Assembly (NCBI GenBank): GCA_030704615.1
Contig: CM060733.1
Coordinates: forward strand, 36,394,001-36,458,000
Origin: Takakia lepidozioides
Lineage: Eukaryota; Streptophyta; Takakiopsida; Takakiales; Takakiaceae
Length of the DNA: 64,000 bases
Reading direction: 5' to 3'
Shown: in pieces, positions 10,950 through 22,514 of the stretch
How positions within the stretch are numbered: position 1 is the first letter of the stretch
Layout of the letters: each line of letters begins with the position of its first letter
Made by a program: the position numbers and the translations under genes
Notes under the pieces: model-generated
Databases searched by the model: none
What the model saw: only the letters and a program-made list of their open reading frames with translations
What the model was told of the DNA's origin: nothing

Positions 10950-13660
10950 CATATATACTGGGGCCTAGCGACAGGGTTCCATACTCCGTTCGTACAGTGG
11001 TGCAGCCCGTGACTGCTCTGCTGTTCAACATGCAATCATGCTGCAAGGGGTTTGTCATGGATGCCACTGTACCCTTTAACTTATTTGCATGACTCTTCCC
11101 AGCATTTCTTTTTGTTAATGGTTTGTACATGGCTGTGTTGTTATCATACATCTTTGTATGACATAAGGTCCTTTCATGGTGATTTTAAGCTTAGAAGCTT
11201 AATCTTTCCTTTCTTTTGCAAACCATAGAACCAAATCCCCGCCCCGTCTAAGTCTTTAACCTTGCCTTCATCAAACTGTTCCTTTTCTCTTCATCTGAAT
11301 TCTGGTCATATTATCAGCTGCATCAGCACGTATTTCTTCCACATGGTATAATTCATGTTTCCTGACTTTGATGAGTCTTGCAATCCATTTCTTTTTCCCC
11401 ACTCCGTTCTCATGGTAGGTAACAGGAATTCCACTGGAAGTAAGGCTTCCATACCTATAACTAATTGGAATGGGTGTATACTTTGTGGTGACTTTATACG
11501 AAGTCCTGTATGACCATAAAGCTGTCAGCAGCTTTGTATCCCATCCGTTCTGTTTGCATGACTATCTTAGCCAAGATAGTACATAGTATTTTGTTGGTAG
11601 CCTCTGCCTGTCCATTACCCTGTGGGTAATATGTTGTACTCTTTCTATGCCAATCATAAACTCTTTAGTCATAACTCAATGGTCTCATTCATGAAGTGAC
11701 TTCCTTGATCACTGATAAATTCTAAGGGACATCCAAATCGTGTAAGTATGTTCTCGTACAGGAACCTTTGCTGTGGACTTGGCTGTGTTGTCCCTCAAAG
11801 CTTAGCTTCCACCCACTTTGTAGTATAATCAGTGGCTGTAATTATGTACCTGTTTTGTGTATTCTTGATGGTGGATTAATTGGTCCAACAAAGTCTAGTC
11901 CCCATTTCTGAAATGGTTCGTAGGCATTGTAGGATGCAAGGCCATTCTTCCAGATCTCTGCAAAGGTCCTAGCCTCTGACATTCATCACACTTCTGACAA
12001 TACTCATGTACATCTTTGAACAAAGTAGGCCACCAGTATCCTTGCGAGTAGTATCTTTCTACTGGTAGTCTCTTCTCCAAAATGACCTCCAGCCACTCCT
12101 TTATGAACTTCCTCCAAGACTTTTATTTACTTCATGGTGGTACAAGCAAGCATTGTTTTAGTACCCCATCTGGTCCTAACTTATACATTCTGCTTCTTAC
12201 CATAGTAATAAGGTAAAGATTTGATAGCGATTCTCTTCCTCTGCTCCTTACCATAACTAGGTGGGCACTGACCATGAGCAAGATAGTATCTGATTGGCCA
12301 CTGCCAATCTAACCATTCATCTGCACTTCCTTGCACCTCCATTACACAGAAACTCGCATCAGGTAACTGATCGTCCACTCCTGTGGGCGGCCTCTCCTGT
12401 TGTTAGTCGTGACAAATGATCTGCCACAAGATGCCAAACGGCCAGGCTTGTAAATAACCTCGAACTCAAACTCATGAGATTATTAACCACGCTCGCTATC
12501 CTTCCACTTATCAAAGGTTTGTTCACCAGATATATCAGAGCCTGGTGATCACATAAAACATAAACTTTCTTCCCAATAGGTAATGCCTGAATTTCTTCAC
12601 TGCATAGATCATTGCTAATGCTTCTCTTTCCGTTGTGCCTATAGTTCCTCTCAGCACTGTTCATCAAACGGCTAGCATAGTACACAGGTGAATCTATATT
12701 CCCTGTAACATTCTGGGCTAACACCGCTCCAACGCTCTCCTGATGCATCGCAGTGAACATGAAATACTACATGCCAGTGAGGTTAATCAGCACAGGTGTA
12801 GTTGTTACTGACAGTGTAAGTTCCTCAAACGCCTGTTGACATTCAGCTGTCCATGCAAACACTGCATCTTTCTTCAGAAGCTTGCTCAATGGTGCTGCTA
12901 TTTGTGCATACCTTTTGACAAATCTTCTGTAATAACTGGTTTGCCCAAGGAATCTCCTTAACTCTTAACATTCACTGGTGGGTGGAGAGCTTTAATGGAC
13001 TCTGTCTTCCTGGGATCCACAAGGAGTCCCTCTTACACACAATGTGTCCCAGAAGCACCCCTGAGTTCACACAGAAAGTACACTTCTCTGGGTTCAAGCC
13101 CAGACCTCTCATCCTGCATCTGGCTAGGCATAACTCCAATTTATGCAAGTGCTCATTCTTAGAGCTGTACACACTGAATCATCAAAAACACCTGCATGAA
13201 ATCATCCAGATACTTGAAAAGATTCACTTATCACTCTCTGAAAGGTCGCTGGTGCATTACAAAGTCCAAAGGGCATGACTTTGTATGCATAAGCCCCCCA
13301 GTCTGTGTGATGAAAGCTGTTTTCCCTTGGTCTTCTTCTGCCACTTGCACTTGATTATAAACACTGAAGCCATCCATGAATGAGTACATCTCATGGCCTG
13401 CCACAGTGTCTAATACTGCTTCTGTGAATGGCAAAGGGAAAGGATCTTTCTTCGTACAAGCATTCAGCTTCTTATAGTTCACACATACTCTTAGTTTGCC
13501 ATTCTTCTTGGGAACTATAACAATGGGTGACAACCAAGTTGTATACTCTATTGGGTATATAAACTTAGCCTCAGCCAACTTCTTTATCTCTTCTCCAACC
13601 TTCTGTGCGTAGTTGGGATTCATTCTATACCTCGCCTGCTTGATTGGTACTGACCCTGGT
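10950..13660 (-). pseudogene. RT-RNase H-integrase pol of copy A, heavily frameshifted
   Basis: Minus-strand fragments match copy E pol. The RT N-terminal part is at 13623-13231 ([24 protein letters not shown]) and the thumb region at 13172-12972 (NPEKCTFCVNSGVLLGH). RNase H follows at 12760-12359 (VLAQNVTGNIDSPVYYASRL), then the integrase zinc finger at 12080-11895 ([21 protein letters not shown]). The polyprotein would copy RNA to DNA and integrate it. Many single-base indels make this copy non-functional. It still retains the RT N-terminal segment that copy E has lost. Confidence 0.85.
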
Positions 13661-13702
13661 TCCAGTTCAATTTATGCTGACAGACTTCAGGTGGTATCCC
13701 TT

Positions 13703-14773
13703 TTAGATCCTCATAGCTCCAAGCAAATACATCTCTGTATTTGATGAACAAGCTTTTGCTTCTTCGAAGAATTCCGGCTCCAAATCAGCTCCTACTTTCA
13801 CCATCCTCGGTTCCTCCTGAGTTCCCACATTTACTTCTCTCACCTGCTCATCAGCTGTGATTGTCCAACCAGTCACCACTTCATCCTGTAAGCTCACAGT
13901 GGCTGGTTCTTCTAGGATTTCTATTTCTCCTTCTCTTTCTTCATAGAAATGTGATGGGTAAATGCTGGTTTCTTCTTCAGTTGGTGTTGCTGTCACTACA
14001 CCACAGCAGATACCTCTCAAACAACTTAGGCTTTCCAGCCGCATCTCTGCAACCTGCTCCCACTCTGGGTGTGCAGCAAATAGGGTAGCTTCCTGCTCCT
14101 CATCCAGTCCTCCTCTCCAATCATACTCTCTGACTCCTCGAGGTCTTCTTGTAGCAGGTAATCTACTAGATTTCTTTGTGGTAATTTGTATCTCGTGTAT
14201 CCCATTATGCACGGTTAATAACTGAGAATTCCAGTCATGGAATACCCTGGCCTGTTTCAGCCACGGACGTCCCAATAATAAGGAGTAAGCTTCCATGACT
14301 TCATCCATTTTTAATACAGTTACGGTGATCATAAAGATCATTTTCTGTATCTGTATCTTAACTCCTCTTATTAATCCCAATGGCTGCACACTTCTTTGAT
14401 CTGCCATTGTTACTGTAAATGGGGCTGGTTTCATGTTACTTAGACCAAGCTTCTTCCTTAATTGGTCTGTCATGATATTTACTCCAGAACCACCATCTAT
14501 CAGTACATCAGTTAGTTCTGTGCTTCCAATTCTCAATTGGATTACTGGCATAGAATCATCAAAGTCCATGACTGGTTCTCGCCCTTCCGGCTTCATATTA
14601 TAACTGGTCACCTTGCTGTTCAGGTCTGTGTTTCGTGTCTCTTGGGCAATTCGATTGATTGCTTGATACAGCCTGTGCCTACAATAAGGTGCCACAGCTA
14701 ATAGCTGTCCAATGGTAATTTCCGCTTTGGTCTGACATATTACTGCAGCCAAAGTCTCTTCATTACTTTGCAT
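13703..14773 (-). CDS. Retropepsin-like protease ORF of copy A
   Basis: A 356-residue open frame. The active-site loop is VLIDGGSGVNIMT (Asp-Gly-Gly-Ser instead of Asp-Ser/Thr-Gly), followed by LLGRPWLKQA, where the second conserved region of retropepsins is expected. The family cleaves the retroelement polyprotein. The N-terminal part (MQSNEETLAAVICQTK) is the same sequence that lies in the gag frame of copy E, showing gag and protease were once continuous. A one-base difference near 14790 separates it from gag here. A tail of about 100 residues after the protease core leads towards RT. Confidence 0.8.
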   Translation of the reverse strand: MQSNEETLAAVICQTKAEITIGQLLAVAPYCRHRLYQAINRIAQETRNTDLNSKVTSYNMKPEGREPVMDFDDSMPVIQLRIGSTELTDVLIDGGSGVNIMTDQLRKKLGLSNMKPAPFTVTMADQRSVQPLGLIRGVKIQIQKMIFMITVTVLKMDEVMEAYSLLLGRPWLKQARVFHDWNSQLLTVHNGIHEIQITTKKSSRLPATRRPRGVREYDWRGGLDEEQEATLFAAHPEWEQVAEMRLESLSCLRGICCGVVTATPTEEETSIYPSHFYEEREGEIEILEEPATVSLQDEVVTGWTITADEQVREVNVGTQEEPRMVKVGADLEPEFFEEAKACSSNTEMYLLGAMRI

Positions 14774-17061
14774 GTCTGCATCCTCTTTTTCCTTTCTTCC
14801 TCACTCCCCTCTTTTTCTCCATCCGAATCAGAGGAATCTGCCACAGGAATATCAGTACTCTTTTGCATTTCCCTTATAGTATCTGCCACTTCCTTGTGCA
14901 GTTCCTTCTCATCCTTCCAAGTCTCTTCATCTTCAGGCATATCATTGCCACTTCCAGTCTCATCTTCTTCCTCTTCTACTGGAGGTATTAGTTTGGCTTT
15001 ACTTCTTGTTACTATCATTGTACTTACTTCTGGTACAACACATGGCCTAACCATGTGAGCTGCCACCACTGGGCCCTCATTCACAGGAGCTCTCATCTCA
15101 TTCTGGTGTCTTATCCAGAATGAACAGGCTGCCTTGCGATGTCCTGGCTGATTACAATAGTAACATAGCTCTTCACCATTGGGTCCTCGCCCTTGGTCTG
15201 GTCTTGGATTATTTCTATAATCCTGATTCCCGGGCTGGTAATTCCCCCTTGGATTACCCTGATAGTTGCCTCTGGAATTTCCTTGGTGATTCCCTCTTGA
15301 ATTACCTCTCCCTTCCATGCCATTGTTATAACCACCAGACCTACCATAGTGGTCCTGATCATTGCTTCTTCTTGGCTGGGGCTGCACCTGATGCACCCTC
15401 ACTTGCCTAGGTTCTCTTGCAGCTGTCCTTCTGTTGTAGTAACAATTCTCAGTAGAATGGTTATCCATTTTACAGATAGTACAGTGTTTCTCCTTCATGT
15501 GGCATTCTGTAGTGGTATGGCCTTCATTCTGGCACTTTGCACACCATACACCCTTCCTCCAATGTGTTGCAGCCTCTGTGGCATACTTCTTCAAGATTTC
15601 TTCCAATCTTTTCTCATAGTTATCCCTCTTCAACTTTTCCTTTCTCTTACTCTTTCTTTTTAGTTCTTGCTCTTCTTCTTCATCTGACTCATCTTCAGAG
15701 TCCTCATCTTCCTTTTTCTCTCTCCTGAGCATTCCCAATTGCTCAATTCTGTTTGCAGTTTCAAATGCCTCCTCCACTGTATTATGGGGTAACATATCCA
15801 CTTTCTTCTGCAACTCTGGTCTTAGTCCACTCACAAACCAAGTCTTCTATAAACCGGGTGCTGGTACTGCAGCCAGCTTTTTCATCATCAATTCCATCTT
15901 CTCCATATACTCTTCAACAGTTTCATGCTTCTTCTGCTTCAGCTGTTGTAAACTTCCATACACTTCATCCTCAGTTTTACTTGTCCTGAACCTATTTCGA
16001 AATGCTGTATTCAAGCCATTCCAGGTTAGGAAATGATTATCAGGGAATCTTGCATACCATTCACTTGCTTTCTTGATAAGTGAACAAGGAAACAGTCTCA
16101 TCTTGGCATCATCGCCATTCTCATTGTTCACTATACACATGTGCTCAAATTGGCTAATGTGTACATCGGGATCCCCTTTTCCTGAATATATTGGAAAGGG
16201 TGGTTTTGCCCGTGTTGGTTGTAACGCCATCTGTGGCCCTACCTTCTGCCCACTGACAGGTGCTGGCACCCTTGCTGGTGCTGGTCCTTCTGGACCCGTT
16301 GTTTTTGTGGTGGATCTTCCACCAAGTGGTGGCCCTTGAGCACTCCCTGCTTCTGGCCCCACGATATTCACAGTATTCCCAGCTTCAGTTGCACTACTTC
16401 CCACACTCCCTGTCCCCCCAGAGCCAGATCCAGGCAGCCCGCCTGATCCCCCTGAGCCGACACCTTCGTTGGCCTGTGATCCAAGTGCTCCACTTGATCC
16501 AGGTCCAACGGGTTGGGATGTCCTGGTTGTAGTCTCAACCTCAGCTGTTGGGTCTACTTCTTCATATTCTTCCTCTTCTAATTTCTTCTCTCTGTTTTCA
16601 TCCTCCAAGTTCTGCCCTTGGGTTTCTTCTTCACTCATGTAACTCAACTGTAATGGTGTTGGAGAGTCTGAACTCTCCGTTGGCTCTGCCACATCCTCAT
16701 CTCCTTCTTCATCTTCTGCTTCAGAAACTGGAGTTCCTGTTTTTGGTGTTCCATGCCAACTCTTATCAAAGATTTCTGTCAAGTCTTTTATCCAAGGATG
16801 TACCTCAGATCTTTCACCTCGTGATTGATCTTCTTCCTGTACCAATTCCCTTAATCTTTCTTGCAAAGAAACAGAAGGAGTGGCATCCAACTCTAGTTCT
16901 TCCGGTATAGGTGATGCACTCTTTGATCTTAATGGTGTGAGAGGTCCAGATGATTCCCCTATGTCTATTCCTCTCTCCCAAAGATATGGATAATTAGCTT
17001 TCAGATAGCTTTCTCTTTTTGCTGAATATCTCTGTCGTCTAGCTTCTCTTTCATCACTCAT
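14740..17061 (-). pseudogene. gag of copy A, interrupted by one stop
   Basis: The frame 17061-15847 gives an acidic, Ser/Gly-rich N-terminal region and a Retrotrans_gag-type core (MRLFPCSLIKKASEWYARF). After a stop at 15847 the same frame resumes (15834-14740) with a Glu/Lys-rich segment and three zinc knuckles: CAKCQNEGHTTTEC, CTICKMDNHSTENC and CYYCNQPGHRKAAC. Gag packages element RNA into cytoplasmic particles. Copy E has a sense codon (Gln, in PGLQKTW) where copy A has the stop. The last codons run out of frame before the protease. Confidence 0.85.
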
Positions 17062-17082
17062 GTCCCATGTCTTTCATTTCTT

Positions 17083-17778
17083 TTAATGTGGCAATAACCA
17101 AAACTCTCTTCTGTAATATCTCTCGTATATGCCTGGGTTTCTTTCAAGCTTCAATGCACCCTTGGCTATACTTGAAGTCTCTGTTACCATATAACCATAT
17201 GGCAAACAAGTCTGAAAAGCTGTTCTTGGTGTGAGTTTGATCCACAAAATATCCTTTGGAATCCAATTCTTTACCAGTACAAGCTCTTCATGCATATGAG
17301 TATAAACATTCACCTTTCTTTCTTCCCAGCCTTCAAACTCTACTCGTTTAATGGATAGCAATGCTATCACATAAACCAATGTTGGTAACCAACGTGCTCT
17401 TCCTCTACAGGCTACCTGATAAATCTTTATCACTCCTTTCTCCAGACCCCATTCTGGATCAGCATCATGCACTCGTTTAAGAATATTTTCTTTACAACCG
17501 TCTGGCAATTCCAAGAACCTTTGAAAGAATTGTTTGGACAATCTTTCTTCCTTCGTTCCACAGGGAATTTGATTCACTTCAAATTCTTTAATGGTCCATC
17601 CACCATGATCCCACCAGATGCCTGTCACATCTGGTTGTTCATGTCCCAGGTCCCCAGTATGGTCGCCAAATGTCGCGCGGCTTTTACTCACCCATCCCTT
17701 CGCTATCCGAGGCGGAAACTCCAAGATAGAAGAGTTGGAAATCTCTAAGTACTCAACCCGCGCAGAACAATCAGTCAT
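17083..17778 (-). CDS. Pre-gag ORF of family T (intact, 231 residues)
   Basis: An open frame between LTR and gag, ending 21 bp before the gag ATG. Copy E has the same ORF (53569-54264), broken by one stop. Visible features are an N-terminal part with GIWWDHGGWTIKEFEVNQ, a middle with many charged residues and a C-terminal YRREFWLLPH. There is no zinc knuckle, signal peptide or membrane span, and I recognise no family. Its conservation and clean frame in this copy argue for a coding sequence. Translation of gag would need re-initiation, bypass or a separate transcript. Confidence 0.65.
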   Translation of the reverse strand: MTDCSARVEYLEISNSSILEFPPRIAKGWVSKSRATFGDHTGDLGHEQPDVTGIWWDHGGWTIKEFEVNQIPCGTKEERLSKQFFQRFLELPDGCKENILKRVHDADPEWGLEKGVIKIYQVACRGRARWLPTLVYVIALLSIKRVEFEGWEERKVNVYTHMHEELVLVKNWIPKDILWIKLTPRTAFQTCLPYGYMVTETSSIAKGALKLERNPGIYERYYRREFWLLPH

Positions 17779-17989
17779 GACCTACAGCTAGTGTATCATG
17801 GGGGTGTTTCCTATTTGTTTCCCTTTCCGCATTCATCTTAGCTACCTTACCATTGATAATTAAGTATCAGTTTGCTTCATCGATCTATCGGTTTCCTTCA
17901 CTCATCCATTCAATCCACAGCTTCACTCAGATCTCTCTACACAGTGTGATTGTATCGTATAAGTATCAGATTATGATTTATCAGGTATC

Positions 17990-18001
17990 AGGCCGAAGCC
18001 A
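17990..18001 (-). other. Candidate primer-binding site, copy A
   Basis: On the minus strand TGGCTTCGGCC follows shortly after a possible LTR end (GAGACA). It begins TGG, as tRNA-primed sites do. I could not match it to a named tRNA, so this is tentative. The same sequence occurs in copy E at 53345. Confidence 0.3.
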
Positions 18002-18004
18002 TTA

Positions 18005-18550
18005 TGTCTCTAATCTGCTCTACAATATCACTACATCTTTGCATATAACAAGCATCTACTAATCCTCCTTTCTCGTGCTCTCCGACCTCCGCTCCCGTAT
18101 GACTCCGAAATCCTCCTTCCCCGAATAATAATCCCCCCATCATTCCCCGTTCTTCCCTTTATCTTCCTATCCGTAGTTCTAACCGTTTCCCTCACTAACC
18201 GTCGCTTGTGAACTAACATGTTCCCCACAGTCGTTCCCTGTCCTGCTCTCCGTTCCCTATGATCGTGACCGCTGTGTCAAGCTGTGACTGGCTGTGTGAG
18301 CTGTGTGGGCTGTGTCGACTGTGTTTGGCTGTGTCAGGCTGTGACTGGCTGTGTCGGCTGTGTCGGGCTGTGATTGGCTGTGTGGGCTGTGTGGGCTGTG
18401 TTGGCTGTGTCGGCTGTGTCGACTGTGTAACCCCCCTCTACAGTGCGTTGCTGTCACCCCTAAGGCTCCTATTGGTCTCAGTCTGTGCAAAAATTAAGGG
18501 TACCCTACAGATCCCATATAAGTGTCTAAGTCCCCTACAGTCCTCTAACA
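18005..18550 (-). repeat. 5' LTR of copy A
   Basis: On the minus strand it begins at 18550 with TGTTAGAGGACTG. The proposed end at 18005 (ACA) is inferred from copy E and the candidate primer site. It contains the CACAGCC minisatellite at about 18265-18430, shorter than in the other LTRs. Immediately outside lies a Ulp1-like coding fragment cut by the insertion; the plus-strand flank CTCCC is the candidate 5-bp target duplication. Confidence 0.75.
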
Positions 18551-18782
18551 CTCCCGGAGGGAAATGCATACTTGCGTACAGCTCCTTGGTTGGATTCGGA
18601 AGGTGCATGCAGAGTGCTTTGGATATGCTGTTGGGACTCCACAATGGGATGAAGTAATGGCATTTCAGTTCAACTCTCCCGAAGTGCCCCAACAACCTTT
18701 CAGTTGGGAGTGTGGGTTTTACGTGATGTCTTTCATTGAAGGGTATTACGACTGGCTGAAAGGCGATAGACAGAAACCTTAA
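18551..18782 (+). pseudogene. C-terminal end of a Ulp1-like cysteine protease
   Basis: The plus-strand frame ends at 18782 and contains PQQPFSWECGFYVMSF, resembling the Gln...Asp/Glu-Cys-Gly segment around the catalytic Cys of Ulp1/SENP (C48) proteases. These remove SUMO-like modifiers, and plant Mutator-like elements (e.g. Kaonashi type) are known to carry such genes. The upstream His/Asp part is missing because the copy A LTR abuts at 18550. The ATG at 18564 is therefore not the true start. It probably belongs to MULE-B, whose transposase lies convergently to the right. Confidence 0.6.
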
Positions 18783-19040
18783 GAGAGAGGACAAGCCTTT
18801 ACACCAAGGTGGTTTAATTTCAGGTTTCCGTTACTGCAACGATTGCAGTGTGTAAAGCATATCCGTCGTGGTTTGGACGATGTAGAAAAATTGCTCCTTT
18901 GAGGAAATAAATATATACATTCAATGTTGTTTCAATTCACATTTTGAATGTATGTAATATTTTCTGAGATGAAGGCCTACATGCACTCTTACTGTTCCCA
19001 CCTATGCAAGTTTGTCAAAAGAAGTCGTGCAATGGCCGAA
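18783..19040. other. Unassigned sequence after the Ulp1-like fragment
   Basis: AT-richer sequence with AATAAATATATACATTC at about 18906, which could be a 3' end region for the Ulp1-like gene. No ORF is supported. Confidence 0.3.
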
Positions 19041-19515
19041 CAATATAGTCCAGTAGACAACCACCCCACGTCCTCACTTGGGCAGACTACTTGGTTCTAC
19101 TATTAACTACTGTTAGCAGACTACAACAGTCTCCGTCTGTTTGACCAGTTTACCGCGCAGTCTGCTGGCTGCTTAGCAGTTTGCCGGCTAGTCTGTTGCA
19201 TGCTGAGAAGTCTGTCGGGTAGTGTGCTGGCCGCTCATCAGTCTGCTCGGCAGAGTGTGTGGCACTTTGATACATAGTTTATATGTATGTGCAGTTGGGC
19301 TCCGTGTCTGGGCGAGTACACTCCGTGGGAGCAGTCCGATGGACACTGCAGAAGACCACACAGTCAGTCCATACTGTATATCTGCTGGACCACCCAGTCT
19401 GTTAGCCGAAAACCATCAGCAGACTTGGCAGTGTTATTCTGCACTTGTGCAGTCTGCTTAATAGTCTGTTTGGCCATTTTCGTGGTCTGTTGAGCAGAAT
19501 GCTCAGTCTTCCGCA
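19040..19515. repeat. Degenerate AGTCTGCTGG repeats
   Basis: Many variants of AGTCTGCTGGC, GCAGTCTGC and TTAGCAGTTTGCC occur over about 470 bp. Related motifs in opposite orientation (GCCAGCAGACTCG) fill 20930-21500. Both blocks lie in or beside MULE-B. Confidence 0.55.
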
Positions 19516-19663
19516 ACTTGACGGTGGGGCGCTCTGAGCTCTGATGGAATGCACTTCCAGGGTGTTAATGATGCAAACATGTATGCACTCTCAAGTGTGG
19601 ACCTTTTATTTCTCTGCATGGAATATGCTGGCATAACATTGTTTTGCTGTGTGAGTATGCTGT

Positions 19664-22514
19664 CTACTTGGGTCTCGCCCAACGGTCTGAAACCTTAACA
19701 ATTCTAGAGTATATTTTCGTTGCAGGTGTTGGGGCATACACCCTATTGCGCATTCTCCGCAAGACTTTGGGTCGGGTTTTCCATGCTTCGACAAAATCCC
19801 TCTTTTTTTTCAGAGACAAATTATTATTGTCGTCAACAGGTTTTGCTGCACGAGGATGTAGCATCCCAGCAGCACTTTTGGCCAGGATATCAATAAGTTG
19901 TCCTCTACAGATTCGAAGGCACGACAACACATGTGTCTCAAGGTACTTGTCATCACCCACAATACGAAGTATATCTGACCATTCTTCGGCCATACTCAGT
20001 GGGACGTAGACGGGTTCCTCGAGGGATGCAAAGTCACAATCCTCCACAGGTCTGTCCATCACGATAGTTGTTTTATCCAACATCAGATTATGCAATCCTC
20101 CATGTATGGTTCCGAGCGTCGTGCCACATGCACGCACTATCCTGCAAGTCGGGATGAAGCAACTTCAGCACTTTCACTTGGTGTTTGCACAAATTGCCTT
20201 TCATTACCCATGGGCAAGTGCAAGAAGCCCAATCCAATCTAGGGTTGTAAACAATGTAGGTTGTGTCTGGGTGATTGCTGCTTAGCACATACGCTGGTTG
20301 TCCTTCCACCAAGGGTAGAGTCACATTGCTCGCTGGAATGTCCCTGGCCGTTAGCACAGAGCTAGATATGTATTTTTCCTGCTTGTCATTGCGTATGAAC
20401 CCATGCGTCTTCAAATGAATTGCGTACCAGTAGTGTGTGAGCACACGGTCCGTGAGTTCCCATATTAGCCAATCGACTCTTCAACCAGTCATTTTGCCTT
20501 TCCCCATCCTCAGTCTAGCCTTCAAGTTTCCAAGGTATGCCTCAATGCTAGCATTTGTGTCTTGACTGGCATGTGGAACATGACGAGCATCAGTACACCA
20601 CATTGCTATTTTAGGAGACCATTCCTTGTCGATGTACTTTAAAAATTCCCGGGCATTCCGATATTTCTTTCTCATGTCCCTGATTGTTTTGGCAACCCAT
20701 AGAAGCACTTTTTTGGGATCGCTTGGTCCACCTCTACAGTACATGAGGTCTCCCATATCCTTTAACACGTTTGCTGCTGTGACGGGATCTTTGGTCTTCT
20801 GACATGATTGCTCTACCCATGCCTTGCGGACATGCCAAAGGCACAGGAAAATGAGGACTCCTTTGAAAGCAACCCTGCACATAACACATCCACATGAGGC
20901 ACTTCAGAAGGAACTCCGGCTGGTGGACACCATCCGAGTGCTGGAGACCTCCAACAGACTTCACACCAACCTCTAAATGGATTTGGTGGTAAGACACTGC
21001 CTGCGAGTGTGGCGGGCTGACTTCCCCTCCCAAGTCTGCTAGCAGACCCATGAAGCGTGGCAGCGGACTCGGCCCGTTCAGTGTACCAGCGGACTCACCC
21101 ACGCAAGTCTAGCAGCGGAGTTGGTCCGTTGACTGCAAGCGGACTCGCCCACACGAGTGTGCAGCGGAGTCTCCGAGTCGAGTTTGCCAGCGGAATCGCG
21201 CATGCGAGTCTACCAGGGTACCGGCGCAGGCGTGTCTGCCAGCCGAGTAGCCCAAAGCAGACTCCACACCAACCCCTACACGAACTTGGTCGCAAGACAC
21301 TGCCTACGGGTCTGGCTGGCCGACTTCCCCTCCCAAGTCTGCCAGCAGATCCATGAAGGGTGCCAGCAGACTCGCAAGTCTGCCAGCGACTTGGTCGGGC
21401 GAGTCGGGCTTGCCCACGCGACTTGGTCCGAGTCTTGTCTGCCAGCAGACTCGTGCATGCGAGTCTCTCAGGGAACTGTCGCACGCGACTCTGCCAAAGC
21501 ACACTATGATGACACTTACATGCCAGAGGACTTCGACAGTGGGTGTTTGTTGAGGTATGGAAGACTCACCTTATAGCGTTGATTTCAACATCTGCATCAT
21601 CAACAATGAAGGCATTGGGTCGCCAGGTCGGCATATCTGCATGGAGTTGGTCACGCAAGGCTGTCATCACGGCACCATGTCTGTTATCCTATTCCTGGCG
21701 GATATGATGTCGCAACTGGTATACCGTTCAGCCACTCGTCGAAAACCATCAACGTGTACAATGGGAACTGTTCAGATGCACTATGTCACTATGTCAGTTG
21801 GTTCCAATGTGCAACATCCTACGAACAATTGATTTGCAGAAATGGTAAGAGGATGAATCGTACCTTGTGGTGATTTTTCCCGAAGGTTGCATCGCATGCA
21901 ATGATACGCGCATGTCCCAATTGAAGCATTCTCTGCTTCTACCACTCAGTTTGAATGCCAATAGAGAATGTCAAATCTCCATCGTAATGCTTGAAGGTTG
22001 GCGCCAATGTTTCTTCTCAATAGAAGAAGACTGATGCGGGGTTCAGGTCTTTCCACATGCGGACGCTGTCGGCATCGTTGGCATGCTTTATGAACGTCTA
22101 CCACGCCCGTTTCTAAGCCAGGTTGCGGATATCTTGCTCGAGGAGGAAATCATCACGTGTCCATGCATCTCCCAAACATGTGTTGTTCATGACACGCTCC
22201 TTGTGTTCCATCATGATTTGTGCGACCGTGAGGCCTCGGCACAAACACTCAACGACCCAGACTTTCAATTCCTCGCTATTGCGGGGTGCGTAGGCTGCCC
22301 GTGTGTTCCTGAACCCTGCGGTCTTGCCATGGGAGGGTTTCCCTAGGGCATCGACGTGCTCCATGTTGTTGTAGTATGTGAGGACACAAATGTCCAGGGC
22401 AAGATAAGATTGTTGCACTTTGAAACAACAAAGGCACCCGCGCTTGTACGACTCTCCGTAGTCCGACTTCTTCCTTCTTGGGCCTTTATGCGGGTGTTTA
22501 GTGCCAGCACCCAC
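19664..22514 (-). pseudogene. MULE-B transposase with SWIM zinc finger, decayed
   Basis: From right to left: an N-terminal segment with CLCCFKVQQSY and GKPSHGKTAGF (22514-22113); a first catalytic-Asp region around IIACDATFGKNHHK (about 21870-21920); a second-Asp region FIVDDADVEINAI ending at a GT donor (about 21575); a repeat-filled intron; FLCLWHVRKAW and SQDTNASIEAYLGNLK (20882-20481); a SWIM finger SCTCPWVMKGNLCKH (about 20170-20235); and a C-terminal extension to 19664. This order is typical of Mutator-like transposases. Stops and frameshifts disrupt it around 22110, 21700 and 20110. A further upstream exon may lie at 22674-23136. Confidence 0.75.
20930..21500. repeat. Tandem duplication of about 305 bp rich in GCCAGCAGACTCG motifs
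   Basis: The stretch at about 20955-21070 recurs at about 21260-21372 (shared start GACTCCACACCAACC; shared GACTTCCCCTCCCAAGTCTG). Short motifs of the type AGTCTGCCAGCGG repeat between and after them. It sits between two transposase exons of MULE-B and looks like an intron expanded by repeats. Confidence 0.6.

Larger units (their letters stand above)
1..18550 (-). mobile_element. Family T Ty3/gypsy element, copy A, interrupted by a Mutator-like element and a gap
   Basis: Reading leftwards from 18550 there is an LTR, pre-gag ORF, gag, protease, pol remains, minisatellite and ORF3 start (to 10481), then the 500-N gap. ORF3 resumes at about 2985, followed by a polypurine tract and a second LTR from 569 to the window edge. 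Both LTRs begin TGTTAGAGGACTG and all parts share the minus orientation, so I infer a single element split by the Mutator-like insertion at about 2990-9720. The middle half of ORF3 is missing and may lie in the gap or be deleted. Two separate truncated copies would be the alternative. Confidence 0.6.

Noticed and set aside
17980-18001. GGTATCAGGCC as an initiator-Met-tRNA primer site
   Set aside because: It resembles the common TGGTATCAGAGC site but lies on the strand opposite to the element, so it cannot prime it. The complementary TGGCTTCGGCC is kept only as a tentative site.
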